A stretch of DNA of 62,937 nucleotides from Gordonia lacunae (GTDB lineage Bacteria > Actinomycetota > Actinomycetes > Mycobacteriales > Mycobacteriaceae), in contig NZ_NGFO01000033.1 in NCBI RefSeq assembly GCF_002149015.1, positions 1 to 62,937 on the forward strand, read 5' to 3'. Positions within the stretch are counted from its first letter, which is position 1; every line of letters starts with the position of its first letter. This document shows positions 48,449-58,043 of the stretch, in pieces. Made by a program: the position numbers and the translations under genes. The notes under the pieces are model-generated. The model did not search any database and was not told where the DNA came from. It saw nothing but the letters and a program-made list of their open reading frames with translations.

Positions 48449-51400
48449 ATGGAGCCGGTGTTGTTTTCTCGTATCGCCATCGTGAACCGAGGTGAGGCCG
48501 CGATGCGGCTCATCCACGCCGTTCGGGGCCTGTCGGAGGAGACCCGGCAACCCATCGAGGTCATCGCCCTGCACACCGACGTGGATCGCAACGCCACGTT
48601 CGTGCGCGAGGCGGACGTCGCCTACGACCTCGGGCCCGCGGCGTCGCGTCCGTACCTGAACATGAAGGTGCTCGAGCACGCGCTGCTGGAGACCGGTGCC
48701 GACGCGGCATGGGTCGGCTGGGGCTTCGTCGCCGAGGACCCGCTGTTCGCCGAACTCTGCGACCGGATCGGCGTCACGTTCGTCGGGCCGTCGGCCGACG
48801 CGATGCGCAAGCTCGGCGACAAGATCGGCGCCAAGCTGATCGCCGAAGAAGTGGGCGTACCGGTGGCGGCGTGGAGCCGCGGCGGGGTGGACACCCTGGA
48901 CGAGGCGGTGGCCGCGGCGGCCGAGATCGGCTACCCGCTGATGCTGAAGGCCACGGCGGGCGGCGGCGGCCGCGGCATCCGGAAGGTCACCAGCGACGCC
49001 GACCTCCGCGACGCCTACACCCGTACCCGCGAGGAGGCCGAGCGTGCCTTCGGCAGCGGAGTCGTGTTCCTCGAACGACTCGTGACCGGCGCGCGTCACG
49101 TCGAGGTCCAGGTCATCGCCGACGGACAGGGCACCGCCTGGGCGTTGGGCGTGCGTGACTGCTCGGTACAGCGACGGAACCAGAAGATCATCGAGGAATC
49201 GGCGTCGCCGGTCCTGCCCGCCGACCGGGTCGCCGAGCTCAAGGCATCGGCGGAGCGGCTCGCCGTGGCAGTGGGTTACCGGGGCGCGGCCACCGTCGAG
49301 TTCCTCTACCACCCGGGCGAGAACCTGCTCGCCTTCCTCGAGGTCAACACCCGTCTCCAGGTCGAACACCCGATCACCGAGACCACCACCGGCTTCGACC
49401 TGGTGCGTGCGCAGCTCCATGTGGCATCCGGCGGGCGACTCAAAGGCGAGCCACCGAGCGAGCGCGGACACGCCATCGAGGCCCGTCTCAACGCCGAGGA
49501 TCCCGATCGCGACTTCGCGCCCGCTCCGGGCCGTATCGACCTGCTCGAGCTGCCCGCGGGACCGGGCATCCGCGTCGACACCGGCGTGAGCGAGGGCGAC
49601 ACCATCCCCGCCGACTTCGACTCGATGATCGCGAAGATCATCGCCTACGGCCGCGATCGCGACGAGGCGCTCGGCCGTCTGCGCCGGGCCATCCGCGAGA
49701 CCCGCGTCATCATCGCCGGCGGCGCGACCAACAAGAGCTTCGTTCTCGAGTTGCTGGATCAGCCGCAGGTCATCGACGGCAGCGCGGACACCGGCTGGAT
49801 CGACCGCGTACGCGCAGACGGCGGCCTCGTCGCCAACCGGCACTCGGCCATCGCACTCATCGCCGCCGCGATCGACGCCTACGAGGAGGAGGAACTCGTC
49901 GAACGGCAGCGCCTGATGTCGACGGCCTCCGGAGGCCGTCCGCAGGTTCAGCACGAGAGCGGGCGTCCGCTCGACCTCAAGCTGCGCGGCGTCGCCTACC
50001 GTGTGCGGGTCGCCGCCATCGGGGCACACCGCTTCCGCGTCGTCATCGAGGCGCCGGGCGAGACCCGCACCGCCGACGTGGACCTCGAACGCTTCGACGA
50101 GCACGCCGCACAGCTCGTGGTCAACCGGGTCCGCTACCGCCTGCTCACCGACACCCACGGACCCATCCACCTCGTCGACGTCGACGGGGTCACTCACCGC
50201 GTCAGTCGCGACGAGGGTGGTGTGGTGCGTTCGCCCGCACCGGCACTTGTCGTCGCCACACCGGTCCAGGCCGGCGACGAGGTCGAGGCCGGTGCCCCCA
50301 TCCTGGTGCTCGAGAGCATGAAGATGGAGACGGTGCTGCGTGCCCCGGTGCGCTCGCGGATCAAGGAGTGCGCGGTCTCGGTCGGTACGCAGGTCGAGAC
50401 CGGCGCCACCCTGATGCGCCTGGAGCCGCTCGCCGACGACGAGGACGAGGCGGAGGAGGAGGTCGGCGCGACCGTCGACCTCGAATTGCCGGAGGAGCCC
50501 CAGGTCGATCCGACCGAGCGGACCACCCGTAGCCAGGAAGACCTGCGCAGCCAGCTGCTCGGCTTCGACGTGGACCCGAATCACCGGACACGACTGCTCG
50601 ACGAATACCTGTCGGTCCGCCGTGCCGCCATCGACAGCGGGCGTCGTCCGCTCGCCGACGAACTCGAGCTCGTGACGGTGTTCGCCGACCTCGCCGAGCT
50701 GAGCCAGAACCGGCCGTCGAGCCACGAGGTCGGTGTCGAGCACGTGCACAGCGCACGCGAGAACTTCCACACCTACCTGCAGAGTCTCGACGCCGAACGC
50801 GACGGACTGCCCGCGGCGTTCCATGATCAGCTGGGTCGCGCACTCGGCCACTACGGCGTCACCGACCTCGAGCGCACCCCCGAGCTCGAGGCCGCGGTCT
50901 TCCGGATCTTCCTCGCGCTGCAGAACCCGAACGACTCGGCCTCGGTGATCAGCGCGCTGTTGCTGGAATGGCTCGACGAGCCGACCCCGCGCGACGAACT
51001 CCGTGAGGCGGTGGGCACCGCTCTCGACCGCCTCGTCGCCGCCACCCAGGTCCGCTTCCCGGCAGTCGCCGACCTCGCACGCGGCGTCATCTACGCCTGG
51101 TACGGCCAGCCGTTGCTGCTGCGCGACCGCGCTCGGGTCTACAGCAACGTGCGCAAGCAGCTGAAGTACCTCGACGAGAACCCCGCCGCCGCCGACCGTA
51201 CGAGTCGCATCGACGACATGGTCCGCAGCACCGAACCGCTTGTGCGGCTTCTCGGGCAGCGCATCGAACGGCACGCCGACAACTCGGTCATGCTCGAGGT
51301 GTTGACCCGGCGTTACTACGGCAACCGGGGTCTCGCCGACATCCGGATCCGGGAGGCCGGTGGCGCGACCTTCGTGGTCGCCGAACGCGACGCAGGCAAC

Positions 51401-53944
51401 ATCGCCTCGGCCGCAGTCGGTTTCGACGCCCTGCCCGCCACCATCGGCGGACTGGCCGAGCTTGCCCGCGACACCGCCGCGGTCGACGCCGACATCTACC
51501 TCGCCTGGGAGCAGCAGCCCGACGACTTCGACGTCCTCGCCGGCACGCTGCACGACATCGTCGCCACGAGTTCGCTTCCGCCGCAGGTTCATCGCGTCAC
51601 CATCACCGTCGCCGGGAGCGCCGACGCGCGGATGCACCACCACGTCACGTTCCGGCCGTCGGCGACCGGCATGGCCGAGGAGCGTCTGATCCGCGGTCTG
51701 CATCCCTACATCGCACAGCGGATGCAGATGGAGCGCCTGCGTAAGTTCGACCTCACCCGGTTGCCGTCGTCGGACGACGAAGAGGTTTACCTCTTCCGTT
51801 GTGTCGCACGGGAAAATCCGTCGGACCGGCGTCTCGTCGCGTTCGCTCAGGTGCGCGACCTGACTGCCCTGCGTGAGCAGGACGGCCGGCTGTTGACGCT
51901 GCCGACCGCCGAGGCCGCGCTCGCGTCGTGCGTCGACTCGATCCGGCGTGCGCAGCGAGGGTCCACCAACCTGTCGAGCGCCAACCGGATCATCATGTAC
52001 GTGTGGCCGCCGATCGACGTCGACGCCGACATCCTCGATCTGATCGCCGATCACATCCGCGGCACGACACAGGGAGTCGGTCTCGAGGAGGTCCAGCTCA
52101 TCGCGCGGCGCCGCGACCGCGACACCGGTGAGCTGAGCAAGGTCTCGGTTCACTTCTCGGTCAACCCCACCGGCGGGTACGACGTCCGGGTCGTCGATCC
52201 GAGCGACGAACCCATCGAGCCGGTCGACGAGTACCGCCAGAAGGTGTTGCGCGCAGCGAAGCGCAACACCGTCTATCCGTACGAGTTGGCCGCCATCCTG
52301 GGCGATTTCACCGAGTACGACCTCGACGCCGAGCAGCGTCTGGTGGAGGTCGACCGCCCCAAGGGCCGCAACTCGGCTGCGATCGTCGCCGGTGTGGTCA
52401 CCACGCCCACCGAGAAGTACCCGCGGGGTGTCACCCGCGTGGTCCTGCTCGGCGATCCGACGAAATCGCTGGGCGCGCTTGCGGAGCCGGAGTGCAGCCG
52501 GCTGGTCGCGGCGCTCGATCTCGCCGAGCAGATGCAGGTCCCGCTCGAGTGGTATGCGCTCTCGTCGGGCGCGCGGATCTCCATGGATTCCGGTACCGAG
52601 AACATGGACTGGATCGCCCGGGCGCTGAAGCGGATCGTCGAGTTCACGCAGGCCGGCGGTGAGATCAACATCGTGGTGGCCGGGATCAACGTGGGCGGCC
52701 AGCCTTACTGGAACGCCGAGGCGACGATGCTCATGCACACCAAGGGCATCCTGGTGATGACCCCGGAGTCGGCGATGGTGCTCACCGGCAAGCAGTCGCT
52801 GGACTTCTCCGGCGGTGTGTCGGCCGAGGACAACTTCGGCATCGGCGGCTACGACCGCGTCATGGGTCCCAACGGACAGGCGCAGTACTGGGCGCCGAAT
52901 CTCGGTGCCGCACGGGATCTCCTGATGGCTCACTACGAGCACACCTACGTGGCGTCGGGCGAGCAGACGCCGCGTCGCGCGATCACGAGCGACCCGGTGG
53001 ACCGTGACATCTCCGATTACCCGCACGTCCTGGCCGGCAGCGATTTCACCACGGTCGGGCAGATCTTCTCGGCAGCCTCGAACCCCGACCGCAAGAAGCC
53101 GTTCGACATCCGCACGGTGATCCGCGCCGTCGCCGACCAGGACCACCCGGTGCTCGAACGCTGGGCGGGGATGGCCGACGCCGAGACCGCGGTCGTATGT
53201 GATCTGCACATGGGTGGAATCCCGGTGTGCCTCTTGGGTATCGAATCGCGCGAGGTGCCGCGCCGCGGGTACACGCCGACCGATGGTCCGGACACCTACA
53301 CCGCCGGCACGCTGTTCCCGCAGTCGTCGAAGAAGGCGGCCCGCGCGATCAACGTGGCCAGTGGCAACCGTCCGCTCGTGGTGCTGGCGAACCTGTCCGG
53401 GTTCGACGGATCGCCGGAGTCGTTGCGTAAGTTGCAGCTGGAGTACGGCGCGGAGATCGGCCGTGCCATCGTGAACTTCGAGGGCCCCATCGTGTTCTGC
53501 GTGATCTCGCGCTATCACGGTGGTGCGTTCGTGGTGTTCTCGAAGGCGTTGAATCCCAACATGACCGTGCTCGCGATCGACGGTTCGTTCGCCTCCGTCC
53601 TGGGCGGCGCACCCGCGGCCGCGGTCGTCTTCGCCGGCGATGTGGCCAAGCGGGTGAGTGCCGATGCCCGAGTGCGCGAACTCGAAGCCGAGACGGCGCA
53701 GGCCACCGGCCCGGACCGTTCGCGGCTCAACGCCGAACTGGCCGACCTACGCCAGTCCGTGCGCGCGGAGAAGATCAGTGAGATCGCCGCGGAGTTCGAC
53801 GCCGTGCACAGCATCCGCCGCGCCGTCGAGGTCGGCTCGGTCGACGCGGTCATCCAGGCCGAGGAGCTCCGGCCCCAGATCATCGGTGCCATCGAGAAGT
53901 CGCCGGCGTGGGGCAAGCAGGATTCCGAGGTGGTCAGCTCGTAG
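48449..53944 (+). CDS. Single-chain biotin-dependent long-chain acyl-CoA carboxylase (LCC type)
   Basis: 1831 aa joining all parts of an acyl-CoA carboxylase. Biotin carboxylase is at ~4-450 (IAIVNRGEAAMRL, LKATAGGGGRGIRKV, FLEVNTRLQVEHPITETTTG). The biotinyl domain has Lys625 in VLESMKMETV. An acidic linker, a central domain and a carboxyltransferase (~1150-1800: TVYPYELAAILGDFTEYDLD, GSFASVLGGAPAAAVVFAGD) follow. The architecture matches the homohexameric LCC of Mycobacterium avium and relatives, which carboxylates acetyl- to long-chain acyl-CoA. Start uncertain: in-frame GTG 48458 or TTG 48461 are better spaced from GGAG. Monocistronic. Confidence 0.9.
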   Translation: MEPVLFSRIAIVNRGEAAMRLIHAVRGLSEETRQPIEVIALHTDVDRNATFVREADVAYDLGPAASRPYLNMKVLEHALLETGADAAWVGWGFVAEDPLFAELCDRIGVTFVGPSADAMRKLGDKIGAKLIAEEVGVPVAAWSRGGVDTLDEAVAAAAEIGYPLMLKATAGGGGRGIRKVTSDADLRDAYTRTREEAERAFGSGVVFLERLVTGARHVEVQVIADGQGTAWALGVRDCSVQRRNQKIIEESASPVLPADRVAELKASAERLAVAVGYRGAATVEFLYHPGENLLAFLEVNTRLQVEHPITETTTGFDLVRAQLHVASGGRLKGEPPSERGHAIEARLNAEDPDRDFAPAPGRIDLLELPAGPGIRVDTGVSEGDTIPADFDSMIAKIIAYGRDRDEALGRLRRAIRETRVIIAGGATNKSFVLELLDQPQVIDGSADTGWIDRVRADGGLVANRHSAIALIAAAIDAYEEEELVERQRLMSTASGGRPQVQHESGRPLDLKLRGVAYRVRVAAIGAHRFRVVIEAPGETRTADVDLERFDEHAAQLVVNRVRYRLLTDTHGPIHLVDVDGVTHRVSRDEGGVVRSPAPALVVATPVQAGDEVEAGAPILVLESMKMETVLRAPVRSRIKECAVSVGTQVETGATLMRLEPLADDEDEAEEEVGATVDLELPEEPQVDPTERTTRSQEDLRSQLLGFDVDPNHRTRLLDEYLSVRRAAIDSGRRPLADELELVTVFADLAELSQNRPSSHEVGVEHVHSARENFHTYLQSLDAERDGLPAAFHDQLGRALGHYGVTDLERTPELEAAVFRIFLALQNPNDSASVISALLLEWLDEPTPRDELREAVGTALDRLVAATQVRFPAVADLARGVIYAWYGQPLLLRDRARVYSNVRKQLKYLDENPAAADRTSRIDDMVRSTEPLVRLLGQRIERHADNSVMLEVLTRRYYGNRGLADIRIREAGGATFVVAERDAGNIASAAVGFDALPATIGGLAELARDTAAVDADIYLAWEQQPDDFDVLAGTLHDIVATSSLPPQVHRVTITVAGSADARMHHHVTFRPSATGMAEERLIRGLHPYIAQRMQMERLRKFDLTRLPSSDDEEVYLFRCVARENPSDRRLVAFAQVRDLTALREQDGRLLTLPTAEAALASCVDSIRRAQRGSTNLSSANRIIMYVWPPIDVDADILDLIADHIRGTTQGVGLEEVQLIARRRDRDTGELSKVSVHFSVNPTGGYDVRVVDPSDEPIEPVDEYRQKVLRAAKRNTVYPYELAAILGDFTEYDLDAEQRLVEVDRPKGRNSAAIVAGVVTTPTEKYPRGVTRVVLLGDPTKSLGALAEPECSRLVAALDLAEQMQVPLEWYALSSGARISMDSGTENMDWIARALKRIVEFTQAGGEINIVVAGINVGGQPYWNAEATMLMHTKGILVMTPESAMVLTGKQSLDFSGGVSAEDNFGIGGYDRVMGPNGQAQYWAPNLGAARDLLMAHYEHTYVASGEQTPRRAITSDPVDRDISDYPHVLAGSDFTTVGQIFSAASNPDRKKPFDIRTVIRAVADQDHPVLERWAGMADAETAVVCDLHMGGIPVCLLGIESREVPRRGYTPTDGPDTYTAGTLFPQSSKKAARAINVASGNRPLVVLANLSGFDGSPESLRKLQLEYGAEIGRAIVNFEGPIVFCVISRYHGGAFVVFSKALNPNMTVLAIDGSFASVLGGAPAAAVVFAGDVAKRVSADARVRELEAETAQATGPDRSRLNAELADLRQSVRAEKISEIAAEFDAVHSIRRAVEVGSVDAVIQAEELRPQIIGAIEKSPAWGKQDSEVVSS

Positions 53945-53977
53945 CTGTCTCTGCTCCTGAGGTGAAGCGAGGGGCCC

Positions 53978-54082
53978 CTGCTCCCTGAGGTGCGAGCGGA
54001 GCGAGCCTCGAAGGGCCTGGTGAGATGAGCCGCCGGGCCCTTCGAGGCTCGTCGCTTGCGCTCCTCGCACCTCAGGGGGCAG
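53978..54082. repeat. REP-like long inverted repeat, probable bidirectional terminator
   Basis: CTGCTCCCTGAGGTGCGAGC...CCTCGAAGGGCC on one side faces GGGCCCTTCGAGGCTCG...CTCCTCGCACCTCAGGGGGC on the other. Together they form an ~40-bp imperfect stem around a 17-nt loop. It lies exactly between the convergent carboxylase and SRPBCC genes. It is the same family as 10386-10587. Confidence 0.75.
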
Positions 54083-54083
54083 A

Positions 54084-54575
54084 TCACCCGCGCTCGGCGA
54101 TCTCCTTGATCGCGGCGAGAGTGGCCGGGATGCCCGACAGTGCGGCGTCGCGACGCTGCTCGAGTTGGGCGTCGGCGTCGTCGCCGAACCGTTGTGCGAA
54201 CAGCTCGAAACCGGCCGGTTGAACGGCCCAGGACTCGGTCAGCGTCGTCCCGCCACCGTCGGGTGTGATCGTGTACGACCAGCGGACGGCGTTCTCGTTC
54301 ACCATCCAGGCGAACTCCCGTGGTTCCTCGGCGACGACGACTCGCGAGCGGGTCTCCCACACGCGTTCGGGAGTCTCGTTGCGGCCGTGGAAGTAGGCGC
54401 CGACCTCGGGTCCGACCGCTGGGTCCTCCCACCAGCACGCCTTGCAGATCGGACTCCACTCGCCGGTGCGACCGATGTCGGTCACCAGGTCCCAGACCTG
54501 CTGCGGCGTGGCGTCGATGCGGATGGACTCGGAGCGGGTGAATCGAGCACTGCGTTCGGTGTCGCTGGTCGTCAT
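54084..54575 (-). CDS. SRPBCC family protein
   Basis: 163 aa helix-grip protein: FTRSESIRIDATPQQVWDLV, TDIGRTGEWSPICKACWWED, EEPREFAWMVNENAVRWSYT, TLTESWAVQPAGFELFAQRF. It belongs to the polyketide-cyclase/dehydrase-like group common in actinobacteria; a ligand pocket is likely, an activity is not shown. AAGGGA precedes the ATG. It is downstream of the AraC regulator on the same strand (51 bp) and may be co-transcribed with it. Confidence 0.8.
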   Translation of the reverse strand: MTTSDTERSARFTRSESIRIDATPQQVWDLVTDIGRTGEWSPICKACWWEDPAVGPEVGAYFHGRNETPERVWETRSRVVVAEEPREFAWMVNENAVRWSYTITPDGGGTTLTESWAVQPAGFELFAQRFGDDADAQLEQRRDAALSGIPATLAAIKEIAERG

Positions 54576-54626
54576 GGGTCCCTTCCCGTGATCGCGTAGT
54601 AGGGACCATCCTAGGGAAGGCGCAGC

Positions 54627-55616
54627 TCAGAGGGCGGTGGTCCGGTACCGGGACGGGCTGACCCCGAAGGTCCGGCTGAACGCACGACTGAAGTGCGACG
54701 GATCACGGAAACCGACCTGCGCGCAGATGTCGGCGACGCAGAGATCGCTCTGCACGAGCAGGGTTCGGGCCCGGTCGAGCCGTCGGGCGTAGAGCCAGGC
54801 CCGCGGTGTGGTGCCGGTGGTGCTGAACAGCTTGTGCACGTAGCGGACCGACATCCCGACCTCGGCGGCCACCAGCGCGATGGTGTGGTCGGGATCGTGC
54901 AGGTGATCGGTCATCGCGTTCTGGACCGCGCGGAGGTCGGCGGCATGTATCCGGTCCGTCGCGGTGCGGGGTGAGATCTGCTCGGTCACCGCGCCGGCGA
55001 CCATGTCGAGCACGGCGCTCGCCACCGTGCCGGACGACGACACAGAGATCCCCTGGACCTGGGCCGCGACGTCGACCAGGAAGCTCGACACGAGCCGTCC
55101 GATGCCCGAATCGACCGCGATGGCCCGCCCCGTCGCGTCGTCGATGATGTCGTGCGTAGCCCGCGCGGCGAGCTGATCCCGCGGGGCGCGTACGACGATC
55201 TGCTCGAACTCGGTGGCGCCGCTGACAACGAAAGGTGCAGTGGCGTCGATGATCCCGAAGGCACCGTGCTCCAGTAGCCCGGTGTGTTCGCCCTGCGAGA
55301 TCGTCGCCGCCCCCTGGGTGATGAGGCACAGGAGATAGTCGTCGGCCGGATCGGATTCGATCATCGCCGGGGTGCGGACGACGGTGTGTGGATCGGCGCG
55401 GACCACGCTCACCGACAGGCTGCCGACGGGGCGGGCGACGATCTGGGCGGCGAACGGACGTCGATCCTGGGGCCAGTCGATGTCCATCTCGCAGAAGGTG
55501 GCGTCGAGCGCCTCCGCCCAGCGGACCCGACCCTCGGCGCTCGCGAGCTCGCGGGTGCTCAGTTCCACGGAACCGGCGGTGCACGCGGAGTCATCCATCG
55601 GTGCATTCGCAGTCAT
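54627..55616 (-). CDS. AraC family regulator of the gcoAB cluster
   Basis: 329 aa. The N-terminal ~190 residues form the AraC-binding-like cupin sensor domain (RRPFAAQIVARPVGSLSVSV, LLEHGAFGIIDATAPFVVSG). The C-terminal double HTH (~225-325) is IALVAAEVGMSVRYVHKLFS, then ICAQVGFRDPSHFSRAFSRT. It is related to FeaR/NahR-like activators of aromatic degradation. It is divergent from gcoA with 122 bp between, so it is the probable activator responding to the methoxyaromatic or its product. GGAGAGA precedes the ATG. Confidence 0.87.
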   Translation of the reverse strand: MTANAPMDDSACTAGSVELSTRELASAEGRVRWAEALDATFCEMDIDWPQDRRPFAAQIVARPVGSLSVSVVRADPHTVVRTPAMIESDPADDYLLCLITQGAATISQGEHTGLLEHGAFGIIDATAPFVVSGATEFEQIVVRAPRDQLAARATHDIIDDATGRAIAVDSGIGRLVSSFLVDVAAQVQGISVSSSGTVASAVLDMVAGAVTEQISPRTATDRIHAADLRAVQNAMTDHLHDPDHTIALVAAEVGMSVRYVHKLFSTTGTTPRAWLYARRLDRARTLLVQSDLCVADICAQVGFRDPSHFSRAFSRTFGVSPSRYRTTAL

Positions 55617-55738
55617 TCTCTCCCCTCACCTCCACCCATAGTGTTCCAGATCACAAGACATTGCCACGGTGGCCGGCGGCATGACCGAACGAACCGGCTC
55701 CCGACAACCGATATCCGGAACGACAACGGAGAGTCACC

Positions 55739-56974
55739 ATGACCGCAGTCCAGCCCTCGCACGAGGTCACCCCGAAGTTCGTCGAAGAGATCACGATGGC
55801 CGAACTCGAGGCGGATCCGTACCCGTTCTATGAGCGGCTCCGGAAGGAGGCACCGGTGGCGTTCGTGCCCTCCCTCGGGATGTACATCGTCTCGACCCGC
55901 GAGCTGTGCATGCAGATCGCGAAGGATTCGGACAGCTGGCCTGCGGTGATCTCCCCGGCGGGCGGGCGCACCTTCGGTCACGGAGCGCTGCTCAACACGA
56001 ACGGTCCCGAGCATCGCGATCTCCGCGACATGGTCGAGCCGCATCTGCAGCCGTCGGCCGTCGACAACTACATCGACGACCTGGTCCGGCCGTACGCTCG
56101 CGAACTGCTCGAACGGATCGAGGACAACGGCTCGGCCGACATCGTCGCCGAGTACTGCGAACCGGTCAGTGTCCGGGCACTCGGCGATCTGCTCGGCCTG
56201 GGTGACGTGAGCACCGACAAGCTGCGGGAGTGGTTCCACAAGCTCAGCGTCTCGTTCACGAATTCCGCGATGACCTCCGACGGCGAGTTCGCCAACCCGA
56301 ACGGCTTCGTCCCCGGTGACGAGGCGAAGGCCGAGATCATCGCGCATGTCGACCCCAAGATCGATGAGTGGATCGTCAACCCCGACCACAGCGCGATCTC
56401 GCACTGGCTGCACGACGGGATGCCCGAGGGGCAGACGCGCAGTCGTGATGTCATCTACCCCAACCTCTACGTGTTCTTGCTCGGCGCGATGCAGGAGCCG
56501 GGGCATGCGATGGCCACCACGCTCGCCGGCCTGTTCAGCCGGCCGGACCAGCTGGAGCGGGTGGTCGACGACCCGGGCCTCATCCCGCGGGCGGTGGGCG
56601 AGGGCATGCGGTGGGTCGCACCGATCTGGTCGGCGGCCGCGAAGATCGCCACCGACGAGGTCGTGGTCGGCGGGGTGACGATCCCGCAGAACTCCGTGGT
56701 GATGCTCTCCTACGGTTCGGCGAATCAGGACGAGAACGCCTACGACGCCCCGACCGCCTACGACCTCGACCGCGCGGTGATCCCGAACATGACCTTCGGC
56801 GGCGGTGTCCATGCCTGTGCGGGAACCTACTTCGCCAACAACGTGATCCGGATCGCGCTCGAGGAACTCCTGGAGACGATCCCCAACATCGAGCGCGACA
56901 CCGACCACGAGGTCAACTTCTGGGGCTGGGGCTTCCGTGGCCCCAAGGAGCTCCACGTCCAGTGGGAGGTCTGA
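55739..56974 (+). CDS. gcoA: Aryl-O-demethylase cytochrome P450 GcoA (CYP255A)
   Basis: 411 aa, close along its whole length to Amycolatopsis GcoA, which demethylates guaiacol to catechol plus formaldehyde. With a constant offset of +4, haem Cys360 (FGGGVHACAGTYF) and the three active-site phenylalanines Phe79, Phe173 and Phe399 equal GcoA Phe75, Phe169 and Phe395. The odd I helix (YVFLLGAMQEPGHAMATT), which lacks the usual Thr, is also conserved. Position 300, equal to Thr296 of GcoA, is Ala here. GGAGAG precedes the ATG; gcoB follows after 3 nt. Confidence 0.92.
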   Translation: MTAVQPSHEVTPKFVEEITMAELEADPYPFYERLRKEAPVAFVPSLGMYIVSTRELCMQIAKDSDSWPAVISPAGGRTFGHGALLNTNGPEHRDLRDMVEPHLQPSAVDNYIDDLVRPYARELLERIEDNGSADIVAEYCEPVSVRALGDLLGLGDVSTDKLREWFHKLSVSFTNSAMTSDGEFANPNGFVPGDEAKAEIIAHVDPKIDEWIVNPDHSAISHWLHDGMPEGQTRSRDVIYPNLYVFLLGAMQEPGHAMATTLAGLFSRPDQLERVVDDPGLIPRAVGEGMRWVAPIWSAAAKIATDEVVVGGVTIPQNSVVMLSYGSANQDENAYDAPTAYDLDRAVIPNMTFGGGVHACAGTYFANNVIRIALEELLETIPNIERDTDHEVNFWGWGFRGPKELHVQWEV

Positions 56975-56977
56975 GGC

Positions 56978-58015
56978 GTGACCACCACACATCGTGTGCG
57001 TATCCAGGGTTCGGACACGCCGCTCGAGGTCGCCGCCGATCAATCGGTTCTCGATGCGGTTCTGCGCGCGGGGGAATGGCTGCCGCACTCCTGCACGCAG
57101 GGGACCTGCGGTACCTGCAAGCTCCGAGTACTCGACGGCGAAGTGGCGCACAATGACTCACCCGACTACACGCTGACGCCTGCCGAACGGTGTGCCGGGT
57201 TGGTGCTGGGTTGCATGGCCACCCCGTGCTCGGACCTGGTCGTCGAACCGCTGGGCGCCGCGGTCGACGACGGAGCGCCCCGACATCCCCTGCGCGATCA
57301 CGACGGCACCGTCGTCGTCCTGGACGACATCGCCACCGATACGCGCCGACTCGTCGTCGAACTGGACGAGCCGATGTCGTTCAACGCCGGCCAGTATGCG
57401 GAGCTGGTTATTCCCGGTACCGGTGTGGGGCGTCAGTACTCCATGGCCAACCCGCCGTCGGAGTCGAAGCTCCTGGAGTTCCACGTGAAGCGCACCGTCG
57501 GTGGAAGAGCAACGGAGGGTTGGATCTTCGGTTCGCTGGCGGTGGGGGAGCGGATCGAACTCCGCGGACCGCTCGGCCAGTTCCATCTCGTCCGCGAGCA
57601 GGCCGAGCCGGCGATCCTCATCGGCGGCGGCACCGGACTCGCCCCGCTGAAGTCCATCGCCCGCCACGTGCTGGACCACGGCCTCGTTCCCGAACTGTAC
57701 CTGTACCACGGTGGCCGACGGCGGGACGACCTCTACGACGTCGAGTTCTTCCGCGAACTCGAGGCCGGGTACGACACCTTCCACTACCGGCCCGTCCTCA
57801 GCGAGGAGCAGTGGGACGGCGCCACCGGAATGGTCACCGACGTCGTGGTCGAGGACTTCCGCAGCTGTAAAGGGCTGAGCGCCTATCTCTGTGGCCCACC
57901 GGCCATGATCGAGGCCGGTGTGCGGGCCCTGAAACGTCGCCGGATGGCGCCCCGTCTCATCTTCCGTGAGGAATTCACCGTGGCGGCCCCCGTGGCGACC
58001 ACCGCGGCATCGTGA
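56978..58015 (+). CDS. gcoB: GcoB-type P450 reductase ([2Fe-2S], FAD, NAD)
   Basis: 345 aa. The N-terminal plant-type ferredoxin has Cys39, 44, 47 and 79 (SCTQGTCGTCKLRV ... GLVLGCMA). The FAD barrel shows NAGQYAELVIPGTGVGRQYS and the NAD lobe ILIGGGTGLAPLKSIARHVL, ending with CGPPAMIEAGV. It takes electrons from NADH to GcoA; this single-protein partner is the hallmark of the GcoAB two-component system. The GTG start is 3 nt after the gcoA stop with GGGAGG upstream, inside gcoA. Confidence 0.9.
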   Translation: MTTTHRVRIQGSDTPLEVAADQSVLDAVLRAGEWLPHSCTQGTCGTCKLRVLDGEVAHNDSPDYTLTPAERCAGLVLGCMATPCSDLVVEPLGAAVDDGAPRHPLRDHDGTVVVLDDIATDTRRLVVELDEPMSFNAGQYAELVIPGTGVGRQYSMANPPSESKLLEFHVKRTVGGRATEGWIFGSLAVGERIELRGPLGQFHLVREQAEPAILIGGGTGLAPLKSIARHVLDHGLVPELYLYHGGRRRDDLYDVEFFRELEAGYDTFHYRPVLSEEQWDGATGMVTDVVVEDFRSCKGLSAYLCGPPAMIEAGVRALKRRRMAPRLIFREEFTVAAPVATTAAS

Positions 58016-58043
58016 CATCTCGCTCGAATCCGAAAGGCAAGTC

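Noticed and set aside
48188..53518. 1776-residue open frame on the minus strand opposite the carboxylase
   Set aside because: It is the antisense shadow of a GC-rich gene. The translation is His/Arg/Val/Gly-rich with no domain, while the plus strand has a complete acyl-CoA carboxylase.
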